Source: an uncultured Lachnospiraceae bacterium
Lineage (GTDB): Bacteria; Bacillota; Clostridia; Lachnospirales; Lachnospiraceae
NCBI GenBank assembly: GCA_900549665.1
Contig: URPH01000007.1
Coordinates: forward strand, 27,597-91,596
DNA: 64,000 nt
Reading direction: 5' to 3'
This document shows positions 1-8,768 of the stretch, piece by piece (positions within the stretch are counted from its first letter, which is position 1; each line of letters starts with the position of its first letter). The notes under the pieces were generated by a model. It made no database searches. It saw nothing but the letters and a program-made list of their open reading frames with translations, and was not told the origin of the DNA. Both the position numbers and the translations under genes were made by a program.

Positions 1-3000
1 CGGTAAGTATTCGGTATTACCTGCGGTATCAATACGGATCTTCTTTAACATCTGACGTACAATGACCTCAACATGCTTATCCGCAATATCAACACCCTGG
101 AGACGATATACTCTCTGTACTTCGCGTAAGATATAATCCTGAACGGCTCTGACACCCTTGATTCTTAACAGATCATGAGGATTTACACTACCTTCGGTCA
201 GTTCATCACCGGCCTCAACCATAGTACCTTCTACCAGTTTATCCTGATTTTTGATACGTGATCCGTAAGGAATTAAATAGGTTTTGCTTTCACCTGTTTC
301 ATCATTGGTAACAATAATCTCACGTTTTTTCTTGGAGTCTTTCATCTGGGCAAAGCCACCAAACTCTGCAATGATTGCAAGTCCCTTGGGCTTACGTGCT
401 TCAAACAACTCCTCTACACGGGGAAGACCCTGTGTAATATCGTTACCGGCAACACCACCGGTATGGAAGGTTCTCATGGTCAGCTGTGTACCGGGTTCAC
501 CGATAGACTGTGCGGCGATAATTCCGACTGCTTCACCAACCTGAACTGCTTCACCGGTTGCCATGTTGGCACCATAACATTTTGCACAGATACCGTTCTG
601 GCAGCGGCAGCTCATGATTGTACGGATCTTTACTGCCTCGATCGGCTCTCCGTTTTCATCTACACCAATGGATAAGATTCTGCCTGCACGCTTGGGAGTG
701 ATCATATGATTCCTCTTAACGATCAGGTTGCCATCTTTATCTTTGATATCTTCGCAGGAATATCTTCCTGTAATTCTGTCTTTCAGACCTTCGATTGTCT
801 CTTTACCGTCCATGAAAGCTTTTACAACCATACCCGGTATCTCGTCTCTTCCTTCGGAACAGTCAACCTCGCGGATGATCAGCTCCTGAGATACGTCAAC
901 CATACGTCTGGTCAGATAACCGGAGTCGGCAGTACGAAGTGCGGTATCGGACAAACCTTTACGGGCACCATGCGCTGACATGAAATACTCCAATACGTCA
1001 AGACCTTCACGGAAGTTGGATTTGATCGGCAGCTCAATGGTACGACCGGTTGTATCAGCCATCAAACCACGCATACCTGCCAACTGTTTGATCTGCTGGT
1101 TGGAACCACGGGCACCGGAGTCAGCCATCATGAAGATATTGTTGTATTTATCAAGTCCGTTGATCAGGACATCTGTAAGCTCTTTATCGGTATCATTCCA
1201 GGTCTCAACAACAGCTCTGTAACGCTCTTCTTCTGTGATAAGACCACGGTTGAAGTTTTTGGTGATCTGGTCAACTGTATGCTGTGCCTGTTCAAGCATC
1301 TTGGGCTTGTCGGCCGGCACGGTCATATCGGAAATGGAAACGGTCATGGCAGCTCTTGTAGAGTATTTGTAACCGATTGCCTTGATATCATCCAGTACCT
1401 CTGCTGTCTTGGTAGCACCATGTGTATTGATAACCTTTTCAAGGATCTGTTTTAAGCCCTTTTTGCCAACGTGGAAGTCAACTTCCAGTACAAGCTCATT
1501 GCCTGCAGCGCTACGGTCTACAAAGCCTAAATCCTGAGGAATGATCTCGTTGAAGATAAATCTTCCCAGTGTAGACTCAACAATACCGGTGATTCCATTG
1601 CCTTCTGCATCATATCTGGTCATTCTGACTTTGATGCGTGAGTGCAGGGTAACTACTTTATTTTCGTAAGCAAGGATTGCTTCGTTAACACTCTTGAAAA
1701 ACTTGCCTTCGCCTTCAGCACCTTCACGTTCCTGTGTCAGGTAGTAAATACCAAGTACCATATCCTGTGAAGGAACGGCTACCGGACCGCCATCAGACGG
1801 TTTTAACAGGTTGTTGGGTGAAAGTAAAAGGAAACGGCATTCTGCCTGCGCCTCTACTGTCAGCGGAAGATGAACAGCCATCTGGTCACCGTCGAAGTCG
1901 GCGTTGAACGCGGTACATACCAACGGATGAAGCTTGATTGCTTTACCTTCTACCAGAATTGGCTCAAATGCCTGAATACCAAGTCTGTGCAGTGTAGGTG
2001 CACGGTTTAACATAACCGGATGCTCTTTGATAACCTCTTCGAGCACATCCCATACCTGGGTATCCAGTTTTTCAACTAATTTTTTGGCATTTTTGATATT
2101 CTGTGAAATTCCCTTTGCAACAAGCTCCTTCATAACGAAAGGCTTGAACAGCTCGATTGCCATTTCTTTGGGAAGACCACACTGATAAATCTTCAATTCC
2201 GGTCCTACTACGATAACGGAACGACCTGAATAGTCGACACGTTTACCAAGTAAGTTCTGACGGAAACGACCGGATTTACCTTTTAACATGTCGGAAAGAG
2301 ATTTTAATGCTCTGTTTCCCGGGCCGGTAACCGGACGTCCGCGGCGGCCGTTGTCGATCAAAGCATCAACAGCTTCCTGAAGCATACGTTTTTCGTTGCG
2401 TACGATAATGTCAGGAGCACCGAGTTCCAGTAATTTTTTCAGACGGTTATTTCTGTTGATGATACGACGATATAAATCATTTAAGTCAGAGGTAGCAAAA
2501 CGTCCACCGTCCAACTGTACCATAGGACGCAGATCCGGAGGAATTACCGGAATGACATCCATGATCATCCATTCAGGCTTGTTGTCGGATTCGCGGAATG
2601 CTTCGATAACATCCAGTCTCTTGATGATCTTTGCTCTCTTCTGACCGGTTGCTGTCTCCAGCTCTTCTTTGAGTTCAACGGATTCTTTTTCAAGATCGAT
2701 TGCCTGTAATAATTCTTTGATTGCCTCAGCACCCATTCCTACACGGAAGGTCGGTCCAAAGCTTTCTCTTGCATCCTGATATTCTTTTTCTGTCAGGACC
2801 TGTTTGTATTCCAGATTGGTCTCGCCGGGATCCAGTACGATGTAGTTAGCAAAGTATAATACTTTTTCCAGCATCTTGGGTGATAAGTCAAGGATCAGTC
2901 CCATACGGCTGGGAATACCCTTGAAATACCAGATGTGTGATACAGGAGCTGCTAACTCAATACGGCCCATACGCTCTCTACGAACACTGGATTTGGTGAT

Positions 3001-3285
3001 TTCTACACCACAGACATTACAGATAATGCCTTTATAACGAATCTTTTTGTATTTACCGCAGTGGCATTCCCAGTCCTTGCTGGGTCCAAAGATTCTTTCA
3101 CAGAACAGACCGTCTGTTTCCGGCTTTAATGTTCTGTAGTTGATTGTCTCAGGTTTGGTAACCTCACCGGATTTGGGATCATTGCCTCTTGTAGACCATT
3201 CCCGGATCTTTTCCGGAGAAGCCAAACCGATTTTAATTGCATCAAAGCTCATAGGCTGGTATACTTCATTGTTTATTTCTGGCAT
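1..3285 (-). CDS. rpoC: RNA polymerase subunit beta' (partial, 3' end off the left edge)
   Basis: Largest catalytic subunit of RNA polymerase. The visible 1095 residues begin MPEINNEVYQ at an ATG preceded by GGAGAAT. The N-terminal zinc cluster (CHCGKYK...CNVCG) is near residues 70-90. The catalytic magnesium motif NADFDGD is at residues 461-467 (bases 1885-1905). The downstream zinc site SCRCQNGICAKC lies at about bases 570-615. The reading frame is open to base 1, so roughly the last 100 or more residues are outside the window. It follows rpoB by 35 bases and must be cotranscribed with it. No anomalies were seen in the motifs. Confidence 0.98.
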   Translation of the reverse strand, partial: MPEINNEVYQPMSFDAIKIGLASPEKIREWSTRGNDPKSGEVTKPETINYRTLKPETDGLFCERIFGPSKDWECHCGKYKKIRYKGIICNVCGVEITKSSVRRERMGRIELAAPVSHIWYFKGIPSRMGLILDLSPKMLEKVLYFANYIVLDPGETNLEYKQVLTEKEYQDARESFGPTFRVGMGAEAIKELLQAIDLEKESVELKEELETATGQKRAKIIKRLDVIEAFRESDNKPEWMIMDVIPVIPPDLRPMVQLDGGRFATSDLNDLYRRIINRNNRLKKLLELGAPDIIVRNEKRMLQEAVDALIDNGRRGRPVTGPGNRALKSLSDMLKGKSGRFRQNLLGKRVDYSGRSVIVVGPELKIYQCGLPKEMAIELFKPFVMKELVAKGISQNIKNAKKLVEKLDTQVWDVLEEVIKEHPVMLNRAPTLHRLGIQAFEPILVEGKAIKLHPLVCTAFNADFDGDQMAVHLPLTVEAQAECRFLLLSPNNLLKPSDGGPVAVPSQDMVLGIYYLTQEREGAEGEGKFFKSVNEAILAYENKVVTLHSRIKVRMTRYDAEGNGITGIVESTLGRFIFNEIIPQDLGFVDRSAAGNELVLEVDFHVGKKGLKQILEKVINTHGATKTAEVLDDIKAIGYKYSTRAAMTVSISDMTVPADKPKMLEQAQHTVDQITKNFNRGLITEEERYRAVVETWNDTDKELTDVLINGLDKYNNIFMMADSGARGSNQQIKQLAGMRGLMADTTGRTIELPIKSNFREGLDVLEYFMSAHGARKGLSDTALRTADSGYLTRRMVDVSQELIIREVDCSEGRDEIPGMVVKAFMDGKETIEGLKDRITGRYSCEDIKDKDGNLIVKRNHMITPKRAGRILSIGVDENGEPIEAVKIRTIMSCRCQNGICAKCYGANMATGEAVQVGEAVGIIAAQSIGEPGTQLTMRTFHTGGVAGNDITQGLPRVEELFEARKPKGLAIIAEFGGFAQMKDSKKKREIIVTNDETGESKTYLIPYGSRIKNQDKLVEGTMVEAGDELTEGSVNPHDLLRIKGVRAVQDYILREVQRVYRLQGVDIADKHVEVIVRQMLKKIRIDTAGNTEYLP

Positions 3286-3320
3286 GAATAATTCTCCTTC
3301 CAATCACGTTTCCGTAATCA

Positions 3321-6300
3321 TTACTCATTATCATCGTCAACATCATCAAATGCTTCATCTTCATCTACATTTACGATCTCTTCGGATTCGTCATCGAATT
3401 CCTGTTTCTGATATCCTAAAGCACCCAATTCACGATTGTCATACTCATACTTCTTGGAGTCGCCTTCGAGTTCACGACGGATCTCGGCACTGCCGTAATC
3501 CAGTGTTTCTTTCAGTTCGACTTCTTCACGATCTTCATTTAATACCTTAACATCAAGACCGAGGGACTGTAACTCTTTGAGCATAACCTTGAAGGATTCC
3601 GGAATACCGGGCTCAGGGATGTTGTCACCTTTGATAATTGCTTCGTATGTCTTGACACGTCCGATAACATCATCGGATTTGACTGTCAGGATTTCCTGTA
3701 ATGTGTATGCGGCACCATATGCTTCGAGAGCCCATACCTCCATCTCACCAAAACGCTGACCACCAAACTGTGCCTTACCACCTAACGGCTGTTGTGTAAC
3801 CAGTGAGTAAGGGCCGGTAGAACGTGCATGGATCTTATCATCTACCAGATGATGCAGCTTCAAGTAATGCATGTGGCCGATGGTAACCGGTGAATCGAAA
3901 AACTCACCTGTACGACCGTCACGCAGTCTTACCTTACCGTCTCTGGAGATCGGAACACCTTTCCACAGCTTTCTGTGTTCTCTGTTATCTGATAAGTACT
4001 GTAATACTTCGGGTAATAATTCGTCTTTATGTTTTTTCTCAAATTCTTCCCAGCTTAAATTTACGTAATCATTGGCAAGATCAAGAGTATCCATGATATC
4101 GCTTTCTTTTGCACCGTCAAATACCGGTGTTGCAACATTAAAGCCTAAAGCCTTGGCTGCCAGAGAAAGGTGGATCTCCAATACCTGTCCGATATTCATA
4201 CGTGAAGGTACACCCAGAGGGTTTAATACGATATCCAGCGGGCGTCCGTTGGGCAGATAAGGCATATCTTCTACCGGTAATACGCGGGAAACGACACCCT
4301 TGTTACCATGACGGCCGGCCATCTTATCACCAACGGAGATTTTTCTCTTCTGAGCAATATAGATGCGGACTGCCTGATTGACACCGGGTGATAATTCATC
4401 ACCGTTTTCTCTTGTAAATACCTTGGCATCAACAACGATACCATATTCGCCGTGAGGTACTTTTAATGAAGTATCTCTGACATCCTTTGCTTTTTCACCA
4501 AAGATAGCTCTAAGCAGTCTTTCTTCTGCGGTAAGCTCTGTCTCTCCCTTGGGAGTAACCTTGCCTACCAGAATGTCATTGGCACGAACCTCAGCACCAA
4601 TACGGATGATACCTCTTTCATCCAGATCCTTTAACGCATCTTCGCCGACACCGGGAACATCTCTTGTAAGCTCTTCCGGTCCAAGCTTGGTATCACGTGC
4701 TTCCGTTTCGTATTCTTCGATATGAACGGATGTATATACGTCGTCCTGAACTAATCTTTCACTTAATAATACAGCATCCTCGTAATTGTAACCTTCCCAT
4801 GTCATGAAACCGATCAGAGGATTTTTACCTAAAGCAAGCTCGCCCTGACTTGTGGAAGGACCATCTGCGATAACCTGTCCCTGCGCCACATGATTACCTT
4901 TGAAAACGATCGGAACCTGATTGTAGCAGTTGGACTGGTTGCTTCGCGAAAACTTGGTCAGATGATAAACTTCCTGTTCTCCGTCATCATATGTCATGCG
5001 GATTTCTTTGGAAGATACATAATCAATGGTACCTGCTTTTTTGGCAACCACACACACACCGGAGTCAACGGCTGCTTTTGTCTCAATACCGGTACCAACC
5101 ACAGGTGCCTCGGTAAATAAAAGCGGAACTGCCTGACGCTGCATGTTGGAACCCATCAGAGCACGGTTAGCATCATCGTTCTGTAAGAACGGAATCAATG
5201 CTGTAGCAACGGAGAAGATCATCTTGGGCGACACATCCATATAATCCATCATGGCCTTGGGATATTCCTGTGTCTCTTCTCTGTAACGGCCGGAAATCAT
5301 GTTTCTCTTGAAGTGGCCCTGTTCATCCAACGGTTCAGAAGCCTGAGCTACATGATAATCATCTTCCTCATCGGCTGTCATATAAACAACTTCATCTGTA
5401 ACGACCGGATCTGCCGGATCTGTCTTGTCAATCTTGCGGTACGGAGCCTCTACAAAGCCGTATTCATTGATACGTGCATAAGAAGCCAGTGAATTGATCA
5501 GACCGATGTTGGGACCTTCAGGGGTCTCAATCGGGCACATTCTTCCGTAGTGGGAATAGTGAACGTCCCGGACCTCAAATCCGGCGCGGTCTCTTGACAG
5601 ACCACCGGGTCCTAATGCTGACAAACGTCTCTTGTGCGTCAGCTCACCCAACGGGTTGTTCTGATCCATGAACTGTGACAACTGGGAAGAACCAAAGAAT
5701 TCTTTGACAGCTGCCTGTACCGGCTTGATATTGATCAAAGCCTGAGGAGAAATATCACCTGCATCGTGTGTTGTCATTCTTTCACGAACAACTCTTTCCA
5801 GTCTGGTCAGACCGACACGATACTGATTTTGTAATAATTCACCAACGGCACGGATACGTCTGTTGCCCAAATGGTCGATATCATCATCATTGCCGATGCC
5901 ATATTCCAGATGGATATTGTAATTGATGGAAGCAATGATATCTTCCTTGGTAATATGCTTGGGAATCAGGTCAGCTACATTTCTCTTGATAGCTTCTGCC
6001 AACTCATCCGGCTTATCACTGCATTCTTCCATAATCTGCTGCAGAACAGGGAAATAAACAAGCTCAGTGATACCAAGCTCCTTGGGATTGCAATCCACAA
6101 AGCTTGTGATATCAACCATCATATTGGATAATACTTTTACCTTTTTCTCTTCTGTTTCAATGAAAACAAAAGGAACGGCTGCATTCTGGATCTGATCAGC
6201 AAGCTCTGCACTGACAACAGTTCCTGCCTGTGCGATCAGCTCACCTGTATACGGATCCATTACATCCTCAGCAAGTGTATGATTCTTAATGCGGTTTTTG

Positions 6301-7181
6301 AGCATTAATTTTTTGTTGAATTTATAACGTCCGACTTTGGCAAGGTCATATCTTCTGGGGTCAAAAAACATGGCTGAAATCAGGCTCTCTGCACTATCTA
6401 CTGACAGAGGCTCGCCCGGACGGATTTTTCTGTACAGCTCTAATAAGCCTTCTTCGTAGCTGCCTTCCGGATTTTTCTCGGTAATGGAAGGATCTTTTGC
6501 GAAGCTGGCTTCAATCTTGGGCTCTTCACCGAACAATTCACGGATCTCAGTATTGGTACCAATACCAAGAGCACGGATAAATACAGTGATCGGAACCTTT
6601 CTTGTTCTATCTACACGAACGCTGAAAACGTCATTGGAATCGGTCTCATACTCTAACCATGCGCCACGGTTGGGAATAACGGTACAGGAATACAGTTCTT
6701 TACCGATCTTATCGTGTGCAATACCATAGTAAATACCGGGAGAACGAACTAACTGGCTGACAATTACACGTTCTGCACCGTTAATTACAAATGTACCGGT
6801 ATCTGTCATCAAAGGGAGATCGCCCATGAAAATCTCATGTTCGCTGATTTCCTTTTTCTCCTTGTTGTAGAAACGTACTTTTACTTTTAATGGTGCTGCG
6901 TAAGTTGCATCTCTCTCCTTGCATTTTTCAATAGAATACTTTACGTCGTCCTTACATAACTCGTAATCCGCGAATTCCAAGCTCAGATGTCCCGAATAAT
7001 CAGTAATGGGAGAGATATCCTCAAAAACTTCTTTCAGTCCTTCTTTTAAGAACCAGTCATAGGAGTTTTTCTGAACCTCAATGAGATTCGGCATCTCTAA
7101 TACTTCATTCTGTCTCTGATAAGTCATTCGTACGTCTTTGCCGGATGCGATTGGACGTATTCTGTTCTTTTCCATTGACAT
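3321..7181 (-). CDS. rpoB: RNA polymerase subunit beta
   Basis: Second-largest RNA polymerase subunit, 1286 residues, a normal length for Clostridia. The rifampicin pocket is present: residues 497-509 read GSSQLSQFMDQNN, followed by THKRRLSALGPGGL, with D506, H516 and S521 matching E. coli D516, H526 and S531 (offset of ten). The conserved NRALMGSNMQRQAVPL stretch and the C-terminal switch region (GEMEVWALEAYGA) are intact. Two starts are possible: the ATG at 7181, very close to GGGGTG, or the ATG at 7175, better spaced from it. The C-terminal tail is acidic. Expression comes from its own promoter at 7267-7295 plus read-through from rplJL. Confidence 0.98.
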   Translation of the reverse strand: MSMEKNRIRPIASGKDVRMTYQRQNEVLEMPNLIEVQKNSYDWFLKEGLKEVFEDISPITDYSGHLSLEFADYELCKDDVKYSIEKCKERDATYAAPLKVKVRFYNKEKKEISEHEIFMGDLPLMTDTGTFVINGAERVIVSQLVRSPGIYYGIAHDKIGKELYSCTVIPNRGAWLEYETDSNDVFSVRVDRTRKVPITVFIRALGIGTNTEIRELFGEEPKIEASFAKDPSITEKNPEGSYEEGLLELYRKIRPGEPLSVDSAESLISAMFFDPRRYDLAKVGRYKFNKKLMLKNRIKNHTLAEDVMDPYTGELIAQAGTVVSAELADQIQNAAVPFVFIETEEKKVKVLSNMMVDITSFVDCNPKELGITELVYFPVLQQIMEECSDKPDELAEAIKRNVADLIPKHITKEDIIASINYNIHLEYGIGNDDDIDHLGNRRIRAVGELLQNQYRVGLTRLERVVRERMTTHDAGDISPQALINIKPVQAAVKEFFGSSQLSQFMDQNNPLGELTHKRRLSALGPGGLSRDRAGFEVRDVHYSHYGRMCPIETPEGPNIGLINSLASYARINEYGFVEAPYRKIDKTDPADPVVTDEVVYMTADEEDDYHVAQASEPLDEQGHFKRNMISGRYREETQEYPKAMMDYMDVSPKMIFSVATALIPFLQNDDANRALMGSNMQRQAVPLLFTEAPVVGTGIETKAAVDSGVCVVAKKAGTIDYVSSKEIRMTYDDGEQEVYHLTKFSRSNQSNCYNQVPIVFKGNHVAQGQVIADGPSTSQGELALGKNPLIGFMTWEGYNYEDAVLLSERLVQDDVYTSVHIEEYETEARDTKLGPEELTRDVPGVGEDALKDLDERGIIRIGAEVRANDILVGKVTPKGETELTAEERLLRAIFGEKAKDVRDTSLKVPHGEYGIVVDAKVFTRENGDELSPGVNQAVRIYIAQKRKISVGDKMAGRHGNKGVVSRVLPVEDMPYLPNGRPLDIVLNPLGVPSRMNIGQVLEIHLSLAAKALGFNVATPVFDGAKESDIMDTLDLANDYVNLSWEEFEKKHKDELLPEVLQYLSDNREHRKLWKGVPISRDGKVRLRDGRTGEFFDSPVTIGHMHYLKLHHLVDDKIHARSTGPYSLVTQQPLGGKAQFGGQRFGEMEVWALEAYGAAYTLQEILTVKSDDVIGRVKTYEAIIKGDNIPEPGIPESFKVMLKELQSLGLDVKVLNEDREEVELKETLDYGSAEIRRELEGDSKKYEYDNRELGALGYQKQEFDDESEEIVNVDEDEAFDDVDDDNE

Positions 7182-7266
7182 TTCACCCCGTTCTTTCTAT
7201 TTGTCAAATCGTCTTCCATGCAAAAAAGCATAGAAAGACCTACTACACCACAATAGTGCATTATCC

Positions 7267-7295
7267 ATAGTATCACAAAGCGAATCGGGAGTCAA
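7267..7295 (-). promoter_or_regulatory. Sigma-A promoter for rpoB-rpoC
   Basis: On the minus strand TTGACT (7290-7295) and TACTAT (7267-7272) are separated by 17 bases, about 85 bases upstream of rpoB. This gives rpoBC a promoter independent of the ribosomal-protein genes upstream. Confidence 0.7.
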
Positions 7296-7456
7296 CCAAT
7301 TTTTTGGTAAAATAAAGAAATATTCATTTCCGGGCATTGCTGCCGGAAAATCGATATGATGTATTTGATTGCTGATATCACGCCCTTCAATAATGATCTG
7401 TCTGTCAGACAGCCGGGCAGCATCCGCAACATTTGAAATGATAAACTTTGAATGTT

Positions 7457-7500
7457 AAAGAGCTGTTCCCTGCTCCATACGGAACACCGAACAGCTCTTT
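7457..7500 (-). terminator. rplL-rpoB intergenic stem-loop (partial terminator or processing site)
   Basis: A perfect 12-base inverted repeat (AAAGAGCTGTTC, 7457-7468, with 7489-7500) begins 28 bases after the rplL stop. It is followed on the minus strand by only a short U run, so it is probably a leaky terminator or RNase site that sets the ratio of L7/L12 to RNA polymerase. The rest of the 346-base gap between rplL and rpoB holds the rpoB promoter and leader. I see no other gene in it. Confidence 0.65.
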
Positions 7501-7527
7501 GCTTTCATTTTATGCTGTAAAGACAAA

Positions 7528-7905
7528 TTACTTAAGAGTAACCTTAGCACCTTCAGCTTCTAATTTAGCTTTGATATCTTCAGCTTCTTCTTTAGATGCG
7601 CCTTCTTTAACTACCTTAGGAGCGCCATCAACTACGTCTTTAGCTTCTTTTAAGCCAAGGCCTGTAGCTTCACGAACAACTTTGATAACTTTAACTTTGT
7701 TAGGGCCAACTTCTGTTAACTCTACATCAAATTCTGTCTTTTCTTCAGCTGCGCCTGCACCGTCTCCGCCTGCTGCTGCAACTACAACGCCTGCTGCTGC
7801 AGATACGCCGAATTCTTCTTCACAAGCTTTTACTAAATCGTTTAATTCTAATACTGATAATTCTTTAATAGCATCAATAAATTCTGCTGTTGTTAATTTT
7901 GCCAT
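7528..7905 (-). CDS. rplL: 50S ribosomal protein L7/L12
   Basis: Stalk protein of the large subunit that recruits translational GTPases. It has 125 residues: an N-terminal dimerization helix (MAKLTTAEFIDAIKELSV), an Ala/Gly-rich hinge at about residues 38-55 and a C-terminal globular domain ending KLEAEGAKVTLK. It starts 45 bases after rplJ, with GGAGG upstream. Copy number per ribosome is normally several times that of L10, consistent with the stem-loop just downstream. Confidence 0.97.
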   Translation of the reverse strand: MAKLTTAEFIDAIKELSVLELNDLVKACEEEFGVSAAAGVVVAAAGGDGAGAAEEKTEFDVELTEVGPNKVKVIKVVREATGLGLKEAKDVVDGAPKVVKEGASKEEAEDIKAKLEAEGAKVTLK

Positions 7906-7950
7906 TGTTATTTCCTCCGTTTAAATTTTAGTTTTTATTCATTGTTTTGA

Positions 7951-8517
7951 TTATTCAGCAGGTGTTTCTGCTGCTTCTGCTGCGGGAGCTTCAGCTGCTT
8001 CCTCTACAGCTTCTGCTGCAGGAGCTTCTGTAGCGCCACCCTGTTCTGCGATCTGATTAAGAACGCGAGCCAGATTCGTGATAGGTGACTGTAAGCTTCC
8101 AAGTAATTTGGAAAGCAATACTTCTCTGCTGGGAATAGATGCGATTGTTGCAATTCCGTTAGCATCATAAGCTGTACCTTCTACGACACCGCCTTTGATT
8201 TCCAAAGCCTGAACTTCTTTTGCATATTTTCCAAGAATTCTTGCAGGAGCTGTTGCGTCATCTTTGGAAACAGCGATTGCGCTGGGTCCTTCAAGATATG
8301 GAGCTAATGCTTCAAAATCAGTTCCTTTGAATGCGAAATTCATGTAAGTGTTTTTGTATACTTTGTAACTAACACCTGCTTCACGCATTTCTTTACGAAG
8401 CCTTGTATCCTGTTCAACTGTCATTCCGCGGTAGTCAACCAATACTGCTGACTGTGCGTCTTTGATCAGTTCAGAGATCTCAGCTACGATAGGCTGTTTT
8501 AATTCAATCTTTGCCAT
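7951..8517 (-). CDS. rplJ: 50S ribosomal protein L10
   Basis: Anchors L7/L12 to 23S rRNA and, in complex with it, represses its own operon through the leader upstream. It has 188 residues. The first 165 or so are ordinary L10 (LVDYRGMTVEQ, VYKNTYMNFAF). The last 25 are a low-complexity Ala/Glu/Pro tail (EAPAAEAVEEAAEAPAAEA) longer than in many L10 proteins. The ATG lies 11 bases from AGGAGG. It is the first gene of rplJ-rplL-rpoB-rpoC. Confidence 0.97.
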   Translation of the reverse strand: MAKIELKQPIVAEISELIKDAQSAVLVDYRGMTVEQDTRLRKEMREAGVSYKVYKNTYMNFAFKGTDFEALAPYLEGPSAIAVSKDDATAPARILGKYAKEVQALEIKGGVVEGTAYDANGIATIASIPSREVLLSKLLGSLQSPITNLARVLNQIAEQGGATEAPAAEAVEEAAEAPAAEAAETPAE

Positions 8518-8562
8518 TTTTCATTTTACCTCCTTATAGATTTTGTTGCCGATAGGAGTATT

Positions 8563-8590
8563 AAAAAAGCCTCCCGGAAGACCGGAAGGC
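8563..8590 (-). terminator. Attenuator terminator in the rplJ leader
   Basis: On the minus strand GCCTtCCGG-TCTT-CCGGgAGGC is followed by six T. It sits between the L10-type leader and the rplJ ribosome binding site, as expected for premature termination when L10-L12 binds the leader. Confidence 0.85.
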
Positions 8591-8614
8591 AAAAAGTCTT
8601 TGATACTTTCTCAT

Positions 8615-8670
8615 TCCTCGGCAGGCGCTGTGCTTATGTCATTTCTGACACCTGCTGTCTTCGGCAATGT
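8615..8670 (-). ncRNA. L10-type ribosomal protein leader RNA
   Basis: The leader reads GCCGAAGACAGCAGGTGTC ... AGCGCCTGCCGAGG on the minus strand. The arms form the helix typical of the Firmicutes L10 leader (the rRNA-mimicking binding site for L10-L12). Position, pairing arms and the following attenuator agree. A covariance-model scan with the Rfam L10 leader model would settle the exact ends. Confidence 0.85.
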
Positions 8671-8689
8671 CTTTTTCAGACTTTGATAG

Positions 8690-8716
8690 ATTATCATATA
8701 TAGCAATGGTTGTCAA
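8690..8716 (-). promoter_or_regulatory. Sigma-A promoter for rplJ-rplL
   Basis: TTGACA (8711-8716) is followed 15 bases later by GATAAT (8690-8695) on the minus strand. It lies directly upstream of the L10 leader. The spacing is short, so the exact -10 is uncertain. Confidence 0.55.
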
Positions 8717-8768
8717 GCACTTTTTTCTTGACTTTACCACGCCGGCTGTCCTCGTTTTCTCGTCCTGT

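Noticed and set aside
284..1222. Plus-strand frames opposite rpoC
   Set aside because: They are antisense shadows of a conserved gene, with no ribosome binding sites or protein families.
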